12,046 nt of DNA from JBAZOD01 sp041648955. GTDB taxonomy: Bacteria > Patescibacteriota > Patescibacteriia > Patescibacteriales > JAQTRU01. The translations under genes were made by a program, and so were the position numbers. How positions within the stretch are numbered: position 1 is the first letter of the stretch; the number at the start of each line of letters is the position of its first letter. The stretch covers positions 1 to 12,046 of the forward strand of contig JBAZOD010000027.1 of the NCBI GenBank assembly GCA_041648955.1. The letters are read 5' to 3'. The notes beneath the pieces are model-generated. The model ran no database searches, was not told the origin of the DNA, and saw nothing but the letters and a program-made list of their open reading frames with translations. Positions 1 to 6,921 of the stretch are shown here, in pieces.

Positions 1-1176
1 AAGAGCAACGAAAGCCGTTAGACCGGCCAAACCGAATTGCAGGACAGTGTCAAAAATCGCATTATGCGCCCGATCAGCAAAAGTGTTCAGTTTCTCATAT
101 ATTCCCCAATCTGGACGATAATATTTAACAAAAACATCTTGCAAGGTCTCCGGACCGTAGCCTAATAATTTTCTTTGCCAGTCGCTTTCTTCAAAAACTT
201 TCCAAGATGTCTGCCAATAAAAAAGTCTGATTTTATTTGAACCGGCCCTAATGTCGAAAGCACTTTTTATCCTGCCGGTAAAAGTGATGCCCTCCTGCAT
301 AGAAAAACTGCGATGAGAATAAAAAATTCCCAAAGAAAAAACTGAAAAAACCATCACAAAAAGAAGCGCCGACAAGATTAAGAGAGATTTTTTAAATCCT
401 TTAGCCCAAAGAAGTAAAAACAAAAAAACAACCGCAGAAGAAATAAGTCCCAGCCAGGCGGAACGGCTATAAGTAAAAATTAAACAAGCCAGTTGAAAAA
501 CCAGGAGAACGGCTGTTAAAAAACGGCCAAGAAACTTTTTCTGCAAAAAAAACAAGCTGAAAATAGTAAGAGGGATAACTATAATTAAATACTGGGCTAA
601 AAAATTAGGCTGGCCTAAAGTGGAAAAAATTCTGCCGGTATAAATCGCTTTTTCTTCCCAATCCAGAGGATCAAGAAAAAAATACTGCAGCAATCCATAA
701 AAACAGACGGGAATAGAAGAAAAAACCATTCCCCAAATAAATCTCTTGATGCGGGGCCTTATTTTTTCTTCTGCCGATTTATCGTTCTCAGGGGAAGAAC
801 TAACTATCAATAAATAAAAAAATAGGAAATAATAAAGAAAACTATAAAAACCCTGCTGGCGCCCATAACCTCCCCAGAAGCTTAATTCAGGATGAATCGA
901 AAAATAAGAAGAAACAAAAAAAGATAAAGAGAGAAAAGATAGGAGGACAAGTAATATAACCTTTATTTTTCCCCCATATTTTTTTTGCAAAAAAATTCTT
1001 GCTAAATAAAATAAAAAGGCGATTGTTAAAACAACTCTGAAAAAAACCAACTTATTGAGTTCAAAGATGTTAAAATTTTCCTGCCCAAAAGAAAAAATCA
1101 TGGGTAAGAAAAGAACAATGGACAATAGAAGCATCTCCTCAAAAATGGAAAAAATTTTTATAAACCTCTCTTTCAT
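1..1176 (-). CDS. O-antigen ligase / Wzy polymerase family membrane protein (3'-truncated by window edge)
   Basis: This is an open frame of 392 codons from ATG at 1176 to the window edge with no stop, so the C-terminus is missing. The protein is polytopic, with hydrophobic segments near residues 15-30, 44-62, 71-90, 108-125, 146-166, 192-211, 219-236, 241-258, 264-285 and 374-392. The large soluble loop (about 286-370) and nearby motifs fit the Wzy_C/WaaL superfamily: TYSRSAWLG around 235-243 (Arg238), LLGYGPETL around 337-345, and DRAHNAIFD around 368-376 with His371. Members transfer or polymerise undecaprenyl-linked glycans on the outer face of the membrane; the pilin O-oligosaccharyltransferases PglL/PilO-Tfp belong to the same superfamily. 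Here it follows the pilin operon after a terminator and appears to have its own promoter. Family placement is firm. Whether it ligates, polymerises or glycosylates pilin cannot be read from sequence. No Shine-Dalgarno is visible; Met15 is a less likely alternative start. Confidence 0.85.
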   Translation of the reverse strand, partial: MKERFIKIFSIFEEMLLLSIVLFLPMIFSFGQENFNIFELNKLVFFRVVLTIAFLFYLARIFLQKKYGGKIKVILLVLLSFLSLSFFVSSYFSIHPELSFWGGYGRQQGFYSFLYYFLFFYLLIVSSSPENDKSAEEKIRPRIKRFIWGMVFSSIPVCFYGLLQYFFLDPLDWEEKAIYTGRIFSTLGQPNFLAQYLIIVIPLTIFSLFFLQKKFLGRFLTAVLLVFQLACLIFTYSRSAWLGLISSAVVFLFLLLWAKGFKKSLLILSALLFVMVFSVFSLGIFYSHRSFSMQEGITFTGRIKSAFDIRAGSNKIRLFYWQTSWKVFEESDWQRKLLGYGPETLQDVFVKYYRPDWGIYEKLNTFADRAHNAIFDTVLQFGLAGLTAFVAL

Positions 1177-1224
1177 TTTTTAGTATTTAATATTAGCTAA
1201 TTTATCTGATTCTTTTCAATATTT

Positions 1225-1233
1225 AGTATACCA
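1225..1233 (-). promoter_or_regulatory. Extended -10 promoter candidate for the O-antigen ligase family gene
   Basis: On the minus strand the sequence reads TGGTATACT: a TGn extension directly before a -10 hexamer TATACT (1230-1225). No good -35 is found at 16-18 bp, where the sequence is the T-run of the upstream terminator; extended -10 promoters can work without one. Initiation would fall near 1218, leaving about 42 nt of leader before ATG 1176. It lies just past the pilin terminator, which fits an independent transcription unit. Confidence 0.5.
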
Positions 1234-1245
1234 TTTTTCCGTATC

Positions 1246-1280
1246 AAAAAAAACTCTTCCTTAAAAAGGAAGAGTTTTTT
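1246..1280 (-). terminator. Intrinsic terminator of the pilus operon
   Basis: A perfect stem pairs 1254-1262 (CTCTTCCTT) with 1266-1274 (AAGGAAGAG) around an AAA loop at 1263-1265, extended by an A-run (1246-1253) facing a T-run (1275-1280). Read on the minus strand, the hairpin is followed by eight Ts, the classic rho-independent form. It sits about 36 nt after the stop of the last pilin gene. The flanking A and T runs would let it work in both directions. Confidence 0.9.
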
Positions 1281-1282
1281 AT

Positions 1283-1302
1283 TTAAACTTTTAAAAGTTT
1301 AA
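1283..1302. repeat. 20-bp perfect palindrome in the pilin 3' untranslated region
   Basis: Positions 1283-1292 (TTAAACTTTT) are the exact reverse complement of 1293-1302. It lies between the stop of the last pilin gene and the terminator hairpin. In RNA it could form an AU-rich stem immediately before the terminator, protecting the mRNA 3' end. As DNA it could be a dimeric protein-binding site. In such AT-rich sequence it may also have no function. Confidence 0.5.
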
Positions 1303-1315
1303 TTCGAAATCAATT

Positions 1316-1738
1316 TTAATTGGCGATTCCAGCCGGTGTAGCGTACTTAGTGCCAGCAGTTATGCCGCCAGTCGCTCCACCAAGACAATAAGTAATATGG
1401 TAGGAAGAACCGCTAGAATCTTGAGTATAAGCGTATTCAATGTCTGGGCAACTACCATCGTTCTTTGGAGAAGGATTGCCAGGTACAACCGCCATATAAG
1501 TCGTACCGTCATAAGTTATAGAACCAGTGACTGGAGTCAAAGCTGCTGGATAAGAATTAGCATCGTTATAATATAACTCTAGGGCTGTTTGGACCTGCTT
1601 GATGTCAGATACTCTCTTGGCGTCTCTTGATTTTTGTCTAGCGTTGTTCAAAGCTACTACGGCTAAAGTTGATAATAAACCGATAATAGCGATAACAACC
1701 AACAACTCAATTAAAGTAAAGCCTTTTTGTTTTTTCAT
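1316..1738 (-). CDS. Type IV pilin, probable major subunit
   Basis: This 140-residue prepilin has a short basic leader (MKKQKG) and a class III cleavage site G6|F7, then FTLIELLVVIAIIG with the conserved Glu at mature position 5 (E11). The hydrophobic N-terminal helix anchors the subunit before assembly and forms the fibre core. The globular part has one Cys pair (C97, C118) that probably closes a C-terminal disulfide loop, and a Gly-rich tail ending TPAGIAN. It is the last gene of the pilus cluster but has its own consensus-like promoter, a leader hairpin and the only near-perfect Shine-Dalgarno in the window (GGAGGTGA, 6 nt from GGAGG to ATG). A strong terminator follows. These signs of high expression argue for the major pilin; that role is inferred. 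It is a paralogue of the neighbouring pilin: both share the GFTLIELLVVI helix, then xARDAKRxxDxxQ and LYYxDxxSYP. Confidence 0.93.
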   Translation of the reverse strand: MKKQKGFTLIELLVVIAIIGLLSTLAVVALNNARQKSRDAKRVSDIKQVQTALELYYNDANSYPAALTPVTGSITYDGTTYMAVVPGNPSPKNDGSCPDIEYAYTQDSSGSSYHITYCLGGATGGITAGTKYATPAGIAN

Positions 1739-1740
1739 AA

Positions 1741-1757
1741 TTCACCTCCCCTCTTTA
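1741..1757 (-). promoter_or_regulatory. Strong Shine-Dalgarno of the last pilin gene
   Basis: On the minus strand the bases before ATG 1738 read GAGGGGAGGTGAATT. GGAGGTGA matches the canonical anti-SD complement, with 6 nt between GGAGG and the start codon. The other genes of the window show no SD, or at most a weak GGAG before the 131-residue protein at 6922-7317. This ribosome site is therefore exceptional here and fixes the pilin start. Confidence 0.85.
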
Positions 1758-1761
1758 CTTT

Positions 1762-1807
1762 CCGTAGTCATTAACTTAATCCTAGAAATTAAATTAACCA
1801 CTGGCGG
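1762..1807 (-). other. Imperfect leader hairpin upstream of the major pilin
   Basis: In the predicted 5' leader, 1807-1788 can fold back on 1780-1762. The stem has a CCG/CGG clamp, AGT/ACT, TTAA and TTAAT pairs, G-U wobbles and one small internal bulge, around a loop of about 7 nt (TTCTAGG). No T-run follows on the minus strand, so it is not a terminator. It ends shortly upstream of the Shine-Dalgarno, leaving that site single-stranded. A 5' stabilising stem-loop or a regulatory leader are both possible. No known riboswitch was recognised. Confidence 0.45.
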
Positions 1808-1849
1808 AAATAAAATATTAATTTTAAAAATTTTAAAACACTTATCCAC

Positions 1850-1878
1850 ATTATACCATAAAATAAAACAAACAACAA
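1850..1878 (-). promoter_or_regulatory. Consensus-like promoter of the last pilin gene
   Basis: On the minus strand there is a -35 TTGTTG (1878-1873), a 17-bp spacer and a perfect -10 TATAAT (1855-1850), preceded by TGG, which also makes it an extended -10. Initiation would be near 1843, giving a leader of about 104 nt before ATG 1738. This would let the major pilin be made independently of, and above, the upstream motor genes. Confidence 0.75.
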
Positions 1879-1883
1879 AATAA

Positions 1884-2378
1884 TTACCAGCCTCGGATTA
1901 TCTGCACCTGATCATTTTCTTCAACATTGTAAGCTAAGACGAATTGATCGCCGGCAGCAGTAGAAACATAGCGATAAACATAGACTCCAGTTGCTTTTGG
2001 ATCAGTCGGTAATTCACTCATATACGGCTTAGATTGATCTATCAAAGCGTTAGACAGGGTTGTATTGTAACAATCGGCCGTCGCGCCAAAATCCTCCAAA
2101 TCTTCGTCCCAAGAACCGCATCTGGGATATGACAAATTGTCGTCATAATAAAGATAAATAGCAACTCTCATCTGAGACATATCGGCCTTCCGCTTAGCAT
2201 CTCTTGCTTTCACTCTAGCGCCATTTAAAGAAACAACTGAAAAAGAAGCCAAAATACCTATTATGCTGATAACCACCAAAAGCTCAATTAAAGTAAACCC
2301 TATCAAATTTTTTCGCCAAATACCCAGCGAATCAAAACCATTTTTATTTTTAAATTTTAAACTTTTGACTTCTATCAT
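1884..2378 (-). CDS. Type IV minor pilin / pseudopilin (GspG-like) with long leader
   Basis: This 164-residue protein has the class III signal: G27|F28 followed by TLIELLVVISIIG, with Glu at mature position 5 (E32). The globular part carries an LPTDP turn (123-127) followed by a GVYVYRY strand, then LAYNVEEN, resembling the beta-sheet layout of type II secretion G-type pseudopilins. A Cys pair (C87, C103) could form a disulfide. The leader is 27 residues, much longer than the six of the neighbouring pilin. A TTG at codon 25 (2306-2304) would give a three-residue leader instead, but the ATG at 2378 fits the operon spacing (26 nt after pilC) better. No Shine-Dalgarno is visible. It is co-transcribed with the motor genes and so is probably a low-abundance minor or tip pilin; that is inference. 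Confidence 0.9.
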   Translation of the reverse strand: MIEVKSLKFKNKNGFDSLGIWRKNLIGFTLIELLVVISIIGILASFSVVSLNGARVKARDAKRKADMSQMRVAIYLYYDDNLSYPRCGSWDEDLEDFGATADCYNTTLSNALIDQSKPYMSELPTDPKATGVYVYRYVSTAAGDQFVLAYNVEENDQVQIIRGW

Positions 2379-2404
2379 AATTTATGGAATTAAAAAATAA
2401 ATAT

Positions 2405-3613
2405 TTAAAATTGACTGGCTAAATTATACATAGGCAATATTATAGCTGCCACCATTACGCCTACGGCGATACCCATAATCACCATAATTATCGGCTCCAT
2501 TAAAGTCATAAGGTTGGCAACAATATTATTTATTTCTCTGGAATAAAAATCAGTCACTCTTCCTAAAATTACATCTAATTTTCCTGTTTTTTCTCCGATG
2601 CTCATCATTTGCGAAACCATTTTTGGAATTTCTCTACTGGCAACAAAAACACTGGAAATTGAATCGCCATCTTCAACTGCTTTTGATGTTTCCTCTATTA
2701 ATTCTTTATAAATTTGATTACCAACAACCTCTGAAGCTATCTTTAAACTTTTAGTAATCGTTACGCCACCGATTATTAAAGTATTCATTGAGCGAGTAAA
2801 TCTCACTAAATATATCCTCTGGAAAAGTTTGCCGAAGACTGGCAATCTTAATTTCAAAAGGTCAAACTGCCTTTCCCCCCCCGGCGTTCCTAAATAAAGG
2901 CGAGAAACAACTACTATAACTGCAATTAATCCCAGAAATAACCACCAATAAGCAGATAGGGCGTTAGAAGTTCCGATCAAAATTCTGGTGGCGATTGGTA
3001 AAGTAGCGCCGGTTTCCGTTAAAATTCCCGTCAACTTTGGCACGACAAATACCATCATAACCACCCCGACTGCTCCTAAACCGAAAAAAACAAAAACTGG
3101 ATAAATCATCGCTCCTCGTATTTTGCTGATCATATCATAATCTTTTTCCATCTCATCCGCCAAATAATTTAAAACTTCGTCTAATTTACCGGAAGTCTCC
3201 CCGGATTTTATAACGTTAATGTAAAAATCTGAAAAAACTTTTGGCCGCTTGGCTAAAGCGTCGGAAAGCCGCAAACCGCTGTCAACTTCATCAGCTATTT
3301 CGGAAATTATCATTTTCAAGGTTATATTTTCCGTCTGTTCAATCAGAATACGAAGAGATTGAACTAAAGCAACATTAGCGGAAATCATGACGGAAAATTG
3401 ACGAGAAAAAATTACCAAGTCCTTAAGCTTAACTCTGTTCAAGACGGTTAAAAAACCAGACCCCGTTTCTCCTTCAGAATATTTTTTTAAAGATATAATA
3501 GAAAAACCTCTTTCTTGCAAAGTTTCTGCGGCCAGCTTCTCTGTTCCTGCTTCTATTAATCCTTCCAGTGTTTTCTTCTCTTGGTTTAAAGCTTTATATT
3601 TAAAAATTGCCAT
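2405..3613 (-). CDS. pilC: Type IV pilus inner-membrane platform protein PilC
   Basis: At 402 residues this has the usual length for the GspF/PilC family. The start MAIFKYKAL is typical, as is a cytoplasmic N-terminal region ending near residue 65. Two T2SF domains follow (about 67-190 and 270-395), each with the family signature: KSGETSGKLDEVL...MIYPVFVF in the first and SIGEKTGKLDVIL...LMEPIIMVIMG in the second. Transmembrane helices fall around 169-192, 222-240 and 370-395. PilC sits in the membrane and passes ATPase motion from the cytoplasmic hexamer to pilin subunits. It lies 3 nt after the PilT-like gene stop, so the two are probably translationally coupled. Nothing in the sequence appears degenerate. 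Confidence 0.96.
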   Translation of the reverse strand: MAIFKYKALNQEKKTLEGLIEAGTEKLAAETLQERGFSIISLKKYSEGETGSGFLTVLNRVKLKDLVIFSRQFSVMISANVALVQSLRILIEQTENITLKMIISEIADEVDSGLRLSDALAKRPKVFSDFYINVIKSGETSGKLDEVLNYLADEMEKDYDMISKIRGAMIYPVFVFFGLGAVGVVMMVFVVPKLTGILTETGATLPIATRILIGTSNALSAYWWLFLGLIAVIVVVSRLYLGTPGGERQFDLLKLRLPVFGKLFQRIYLVRFTRSMNTLIIGGVTITKSLKIASEVVGNQIYKELIEETSKAVEDGDSISSVFVASREIPKMVSQMMSIGEKTGKLDVILGRVTDFYSREINNIVANLMTLMEPIIMVIMGIAVGVMVAAIILPMYNLASQF

Positions 3614-3616
3614 AAA

Positions 3617-4669
3617 TTACGAATTTAACTTAATTTTTTTTACCTCCGATGACTGTATTTCCCCTTTTTTCACTAACTCATCAATAGACTTTTCCATGCT
3701 TATCATCCCCTCTTCCCGGGAAGTTTGAATAATGCTTTCTATTTGATAAATTCTTCCCTCTCTAATTAAAGATTTTATTGCTGAATTTACTAATAAGATT
3801 TCGCTAGCCATAGCCAATCCTCCTCCCAGCCGAGGAATTAGCTTCTGCGTAATAATACCCACCAAAACATCGGCCAAACTGAAACGAGCTGCTTCAGAAG
3901 ATATTTTTGTTTTAGCCGAATCAAAAATCTTTTCTATAACCCTCACGGAATTAGCGGCATTCATTTCTAATATTACCAAAGAATTGCCGGCGGCTAGCTG
4001 TAAAATATAAGGAAGGGCTTCATCAAATTCTTTTTTTATTTCATCAATACAGACCAAATCAACATCCTCCTCTAGGCAATGCTTTAATCCGGCCACATAA
4101 GACTTAACATCCCGGCCAATCTGTCTTTGTTCAATAATACTTTTTTTATTAACAAACAAATATTCAATCGGACTTTCCAGAGTTATTATATATTTTTTTT
4201 CATTATTATTAACTTCCTCCAAAAAAGCAGCGGCCGTAGAAGTTTTCCCGGAATCATTGGAGCCGGCTACAATCAATAAGCCAGAATTCAGGTTGATTAC
4301 TTCTTTTAATTGTCTCGGAAATGGCAAATCTCCCAATCCTCTAACAGCTGTAGAAATATAATTAAAAGAAAGGGAGAGTAAATCTTTTTGATAAAAGATA
4401 TTAACTCGAAAACGAAAATTACCCCCAAAAGTCTTAACAACTACAATTTCCTTATCTTCTTTTAAGCGCTTAGCTTCGTCTTCCTCTATAAAAGAATCAA
4501 CTATTTTATTTAAAACCTCAATTGTGATAATTCCTTCGTTTTCTAAGGGGGAAAGCTTATCGTCAATTCTCACTATCGGCGGACTGCCAACTGACAGGTG
4601 AAGGCTGGAGGCTCTCTTTTTCGCCATCTCGGCTAATATTCTATTTAAAAAAATAGATGGGACTTCCAT
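3617..4669 (-). CDS. Degenerate PilT-like secretion ATPase
   Basis: The 350 residues align end to end with twitching-motility retraction ATPases: an N-terminal SSLHLSVGSPPIVRID stretch, Walker A GSNDSGKT (136-143), an Asp-box relative TLESPIE (163-169), Walker B DLVCIDE (204-210) and the C-terminal hallmark AIKSLIRE (297-304) followed by QIESIIQTSREEGM. Several residues needed in active PilT are changed. The N-terminal ASDLH is ASSLH; EDPIE is ESPIE; the L-R-x-D-P-D stretch is LEEDVD; GEMRD becomes DEIKK, losing its Arg and Asp; and the His-box LHT is EMN (235-237). Nucleotide binding through Walker A remains plausible, but hydrolysis and retraction force are doubtful. It lies between the receiver gene and pilC. 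It could be a regulatory or hexamer-tuning relative, with a canonical PilT elsewhere. Family membership is secure; loss of activity is inference. Confidence 0.88.
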   Translation of the reverse strand: MEVPSIFLNRILAEMAKKRASSLHLSVGSPPIVRIDDKLSPLENEGIITIEVLNKIVDSFIEEDEAKRLKEDKEIVVVKTFGGNFRFRVNIFYQKDLLSLSFNYISTAVRGLGDLPFPRQLKEVINLNSGLLIVAGSNDSGKTSTAAAFLEEVNNNEKKYIITLESPIEYLFVNKKSIIEQRQIGRDVKSYVAGLKHCLEEDVDLVCIDEIKKEFDEALPYILQLAAGNSLVILEMNAANSVRVIEKIFDSAKTKISSEAARFSLADVLVGIITQKLIPRLGGGLAMASEILLVNSAIKSLIREGRIYQIESIIQTSREEGMISMEKSIDELVKKGEIQSSEVKKIKLNS

Positions 4670-4729
4670 GAAAATTAAAATATTAAAAAATTATAAGACG
4701 CAAAAATGAACTTATGGTTTAAAACGTTA

Positions 4730-5128
4730 TTAAATCAATTTTTTTATTTTTTCCACCACCTCCGAAGGCATAAAATGAGCCTTAATTAAATAATCATTGG
4801 CTCCCAGCGCTAAACCTTCTTTAACTTTTTCTTTTTGGCTCAAATTGGTGAGAAGAATGACGGGGATTCTCTTCACTTTTTCATCTGCCTTCAGAGCCCG
4901 CAAAACTTCGAAGCCATCCATCTTGGGAAGCATAATATCCAGCAGAATAATATCCGGCGCTTCCTTCAGAGCTAATTTCAAACCCTTTTCTCCGTCATCA
5001 GCAGTCACTACCTTAAAATTCTCTAATTCAAATTTGGTGTTATACATGCTTAAAAGAAAAGGGTCATCTTCTACTAATAATATTTTTATCTTCCCTTCGG
5101 AACTCGGTTGATTTTTTTGTTCAGTCAT
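4730..5128 (-). CDS. Single-domain CheY-like response regulator
   Basis: The 132 residues form one receiver domain with no output domain. The acidic pocket is E20-D21-D22, the phosphoacceptor is D64 in ILLDIMLPKMDG, the switch Thr is T94 and the invariant Lys is K116 in YLIKAHF, so phosphorylation is expected to work. The first 12 residues are a polar tail. Stand-alone receivers control twitching motility in other bacteria (PilG/PilH). Here the gene sits between the assembly ATPase and the PilT-like gene, suggesting it acts on one of these motors or on PilC. No histidine kinase is present in the window, so the partner must be encoded elsewhere. The start ATG 5128 is the only one that leaves the receiver intact; no Shine-Dalgarno is seen. 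Confidence 0.94.
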   Translation of the reverse strand: MTEQKNQPSSEGKIKILLVEDDPFLLSMYNTKFELENFKVVTADDGEKGLKLALKEAPDIILLDIMLPKMDGFEVLRALKADEKVKRIPVILLTNLSQKEKVKEGLALGANDYLIKAHFMPSEVVEKIKKLI

Positions 5129-5143
5129 ATTTTTTATATTATT

Positions 5144-5158
5144 TCCGCTATGCGCGGA
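5144..5158. other. Small GC-rich hairpin between pilB and the receiver gene
   Basis: TCCGC (5144-5148) pairs perfectly with GCGGA (5154-5158) around a 5-nt loop, within the AT-rich 39-nt gap after pilB. No T-run follows on the minus strand, so it is not a standard terminator. It could mark an mRNA processing site or modulate translation of the receiver gene. It is short and may be incidental. Confidence 0.3.
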
Positions 5159-5167
5159 TTTATTATT

Positions 5168-6913
5168 TTAACTTTCTATAACCCGTAAAATTTCTTCCAT
5201 AGTTGTCTGACCTCGCAAAACTTTTATTATTCCATCTTGTTTCATATTTATAAAATCCTGACTAGACCTCACATCCTCCATCCGCAAAATTTTATTTTTA
5301 TCAATTATAATATTTTTTATTTCACTATTAATATCCAAGGCCTCTACAATGGCTACCCGGCCGCTATAGCCGCTATAGCCGCAGCGAGGACATCCTTCAC
5401 CCTTATAAAAAATGGTTTTTCTTGTGTCGGGAAGACCGCTCAAAGCTTCTTTTATAACATTTTTCGGAATGTATTCTATTTCTTTTTCTATTTCTGCTAA
5501 AACATTTTCCGGCATTTTTGTTTCTTTCTTGCAATGAGGGCAAATTTTTCTGGCCAATCTTTGAGCTATTATTAAATTCAATGTTGATCCCAAAAGAAAA
5601 GGCTCAACTTTCATATCATTTAATCTCGGAATAGCCCCAAGCGCGCTATTAGTATGAAGAGTTGATAGAACAAAATGGCCGGTCAAACTGGCGTGAATAG
5701 CCAATTCTGCGGTTTCATTATCTCTTATTTCTCCGACCATTATTATATCCGGATCTTGGCGCAATAAAGAGCGAAGGCCATTGGCGAAAGTGAATCCGAT
5801 TTCTGGCCTTATCTGCGATTGATTTACTCCTTTTATAAAATACTCCACTGGATCTTCCAGAGTAGAAATGTTAACTCCTTCTTTATTTAATAAATTCAAA
5901 ATAGCAAATATTGAAGTAGATTTACCAGACCCAGTCGGTCCAGTAACCAAAAACATGCCGTTAGTCTTTTTTATATTTTCTTTTATAATTCTCAAGGCTC
6001 GTCCGTCAAACCCTAATTCTTCTAAAGTTGGCGCCCCCTTTGTCGTATCCAAAATTCTCATTACCACTTTCTCTTCGCCCATGAGAGGCAAAACTGAGAC
6101 ACGAAAATCAATTTTCTTATTGCCCAACTCCATTCTTATTCTTCCATCCTGCGGAATTCTCGTTTCATCCAGCTTCATATTGGCAAGCACTTTTACTCTG
6201 GCAATGAGGGCACTATGAATATTTTTAGGCAAAATCAAAGAGGTGTGCAAAACACCGTCAATGCGATAACGAACCCGGCTTTCCTTTTGCGACGGCTCTA
6301 TATGAATATCGCTTGCTCTACCCTCAACTGCGTGCCGAATAATAACTGAAATAATTTTAGCAACTGGAGCGCTTTTAATAATTTCTTCTAAATCACCCTC
6401 TTCTTCTTTTCTTTTCAAATTTTCTCCTTCTTTTTCCTTTTCTCTGGTTTCTAAAGCCTGCCCAATTTCACTTTTTAAATTTTTATACTGGCTAAATATC
6501 TTATTAAAGCTTGAATCGGAAATTAAACAATATTCAACTCTGAATGCTTCTTCTTTAGCTAAAAAATTAACTGCCTCCATCGCCTTATAATTTTCCGGAT
6601 CAGTGAGGCCGACTTTTATTTTATTTCCAGATTTTTCAAAACAAACTATTTTATAATTCTCCGCCGACTCCAGTGATATAATGTTAAGAATTTCATTATT
6701 TACCTCCTTATCCAAAAGATTTTGGTAGGATAAACCGTAAATTTTTGCCTTGACTTCAGTAATTTTCTCGGGGTCAACAAAATTTTTTTCCAACAAAATT
6801 TCTTCCGGTTGTCTGCCTTCCATCCCGGCTTTATTTTTGATTTCCTCCGCTTTAGCGGCATCAATTATATTTTTTTCTACTAATATTTTTAATAACTCTT
6901 CCTGTTTATTCAT
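5168..6913 (-). CDS. pilB: Type IV pilus assembly ATPase PilB
   Basis: This is a full-length (581 residues) GspE/PilB extension motor. An N-terminal MshEN-type region (about 1-145) is followed by a charged Lys/Glu linker (about 150-178) and the ATPase core. The second core subdomain begins with ASDIHIEPS (200-208). Motifs are all intact: Walker A GPTGSGKS (325-332), Asp box TLEDPVE (351-357), Walker B DIIMVGE (389-395) and His box TGHFVLSTLHTN (411-422). A zinc-binding tetracysteine is present as CPHC (458, 461) and CPRC (508, 511), as in most PilB/GspE proteins. The cytoplasmic hexamer powers pilin polymerisation through PilC. It follows the 131-residue protein by 8 nt. Its intact motor motifs contrast sharply with the nearby PilT-like protein. 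Confidence 0.97.
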   Translation of the reverse strand: MNKQEELLKILVEKNIIDAAKAEEIKNKAGMEGRQPEEILLEKNFVDPEKITEVKAKIYGLSYQNLLDKEVNNEILNIISLESAENYKIVCFEKSGNKIKVGLTDPENYKAMEAVNFLAKEEAFRVEYCLISDSSFNKIFSQYKNLKSEIGQALETREKEKEGENLKRKEEEGDLEEIIKSAPVAKIISVIIRHAVEGRASDIHIEPSQKESRVRYRIDGVLHTSLILPKNIHSALIARVKVLANMKLDETRIPQDGRIRMELGNKKIDFRVSVLPLMGEEKVVMRILDTTKGAPTLEELGFDGRALRIIKENIKKTNGMFLVTGPTGSGKSTSIFAILNLLNKEGVNISTLEDPVEYFIKGVNQSQIRPEIGFTFANGLRSLLRQDPDIIMVGEIRDNETAELAIHASLTGHFVLSTLHTNSALGAIPRLNDMKVEPFLLGSTLNLIIAQRLARKICPHCKKETKMPENVLAEIEKEIEYIPKNVIKEALSGLPDTRKTIFYKGEGCPRCGYSGYSGRVAIVEALDINSEIKNIIIDKNKILRMEDVRSSQDFINMKQDGIIKVLRGQTTMEEILRVIES

Positions 6914-6921
6914 GATATTTT

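Noticed and set aside
1599..1883. Plus-strand frame of 94 codons across the pilin start and its leader
   Set aside because: It is antisense to the pilin helix and covers the promoter and leader hairpin; the product looks like antisense translation of AT-rich DNA.
3617..4669. Calling the PilT-like gene a pseudogene
   Set aside because: The frame is intact and family length and many structural signatures are kept; the changes are point substitutions at catalytic sites, which fits altered function better than decay.
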